The position numbers and the translations under genes are program-made. A stretch of DNA of 36,389 bases from Veillonella sp. (GTDB taxonomy: Bacteria > Bacillota_C > Negativicutes > Veillonellales > Veillonellaceae). Numbering within the stretch: position 1 is the first letter of the stretch; the number at the start of each line of letters is the position of its first letter. The stretch covers positions 1 to 36,389 of the forward strand of contig JAGZGB010000007.1 of the NCBI GenBank assembly GCA_018367495.1, read 5' to 3'. The notes beneath the pieces were generated by a model, which worked only from the letters and a program-made list of their open reading frames with translations, did no database searches and had not been told where the DNA came from. This document shows, piece after piece, positions 36,236 through 36,389 of the stretch.

Positions 36236-36389
36236 TTATTTGCCGTAACGTTTGTTAAATTGTTCAATACGACCACGAGCTTGAGCAGCGCGTTGTTGAC
36301 CAGTGAAGAACGGATGGCATTTGGAGCAAACGTCTACACGAAGGTCTTCTTTTACAGAGCCAGTTTTGAATGTGTTGCCACAACCGCAA
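36236..36389 (-). CDS. rpmE: Ribosomal protein L31 (C-terminal part, zinc type)
   Basis: The last 51 codons are visible, reading [20 protein letters not shown] and on to FNKRYGK. Four cysteines (C-x-C and CSKC) form the zinc site of the C+ form of L31. The gene runs off the right edge and lacks only its first 15 or so residues. L31 bridges the ribosomal subunits. The DUF1385-prfA-prmC cluster downstream matches the usual Firmicutes arrangement. Confidence 0.95.
   Translation of the reverse strand, partial: CGCGNTFKTGSVKEDLRVDVCSKCHPFFTGQQRAAQARGRIEQFNKRYGK

Overview
This window looks like a piece of a Veillonella-type chromosome (Negativicutes, the Firmicutes that have an outer membrane). 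The evidence is low-GC DNA, strongly Firmicutes-like gene order (cggR-gap-pgk-tpiA-gpmI-eno; rpmE-DUF1385-prfA-prmC-sua5-arginine phosphatase-rpiB-glyA-upp), and a type IV pilus operon with PilM/N/O-like inner-membrane proteins, which implies a diderm envelope. The genus is an inference from gene content and from recognising the proteins; no search was run. Every supported gene lies on the minus strand, so transcription runs from high to low coordinates.

Layout in transcription order (right to left). (1) 36389-32293: the end of rpmE, a DUF1385 membrane protein, prfA, prmC and sua5, a translation-termination and tRNA-modification cluster. (2) 32250-29918: a good promoter with a 19-bp palindrome just after the predicted start site, then a low-molecular-weight phosphatase (probably protein-arginine), rpiB, glyA and a terminator; then upp with its own terminator. 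(3) 29114-21946: promoter, CggR-type operator, cggR and the triose-phosphate operon gap-pgk-tpiA-gpmI, then eno, which seems to have its own promoter and an operator-like palindrome. (4) 21803-13835: a compact type IV pilus operon: PilB- and PilT-like ATPases, PilC, the major pilin, a short prepilin peptidase, four minor pilins and PilM/N/O-like proteins, closed by a terminator. No PilQ secretin is present. (5) 13834-12479: an unusual shikimate-kinase-like gene whose basic tail runs out of frame into a broken phosphofructokinase gene (pfkA) that still has its ribosome-binding site and terminator. (6) 12439-9215: promoter and MacA-like adaptor, ABC ATPase and MacB-like permease. (7) 9091-5069: a thioesterase, pheS and pheT. 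(8) 5025-210: a U32-family protein and mutS2. (9) 91-1: the end of an IS3-type insertion sequence.

The most interesting theme is central carbon metabolism. The window carries a decayed pfkA, an intact lower-glycolysis operon, a GAPDH lacking the aspartate usually linked to NAD specificity, and a preserved CggR operator. Together these fit a lactate-fermenting organism that uses these enzymes mainly toward gluconeogenesis, with a regulator whose known sugar-phosphate signal (fructose-1,6-bisphosphate) would then come from gluconeogenesis rather than from PfkA. The pilus operon is the second theme: a 42-residue pilin leader, a prepilin peptidase without its usual N-terminal domain, a PilB-like ATPase without the zinc loop, a cysteine-rich PilT-like ATPase and many overlapping reading frames.
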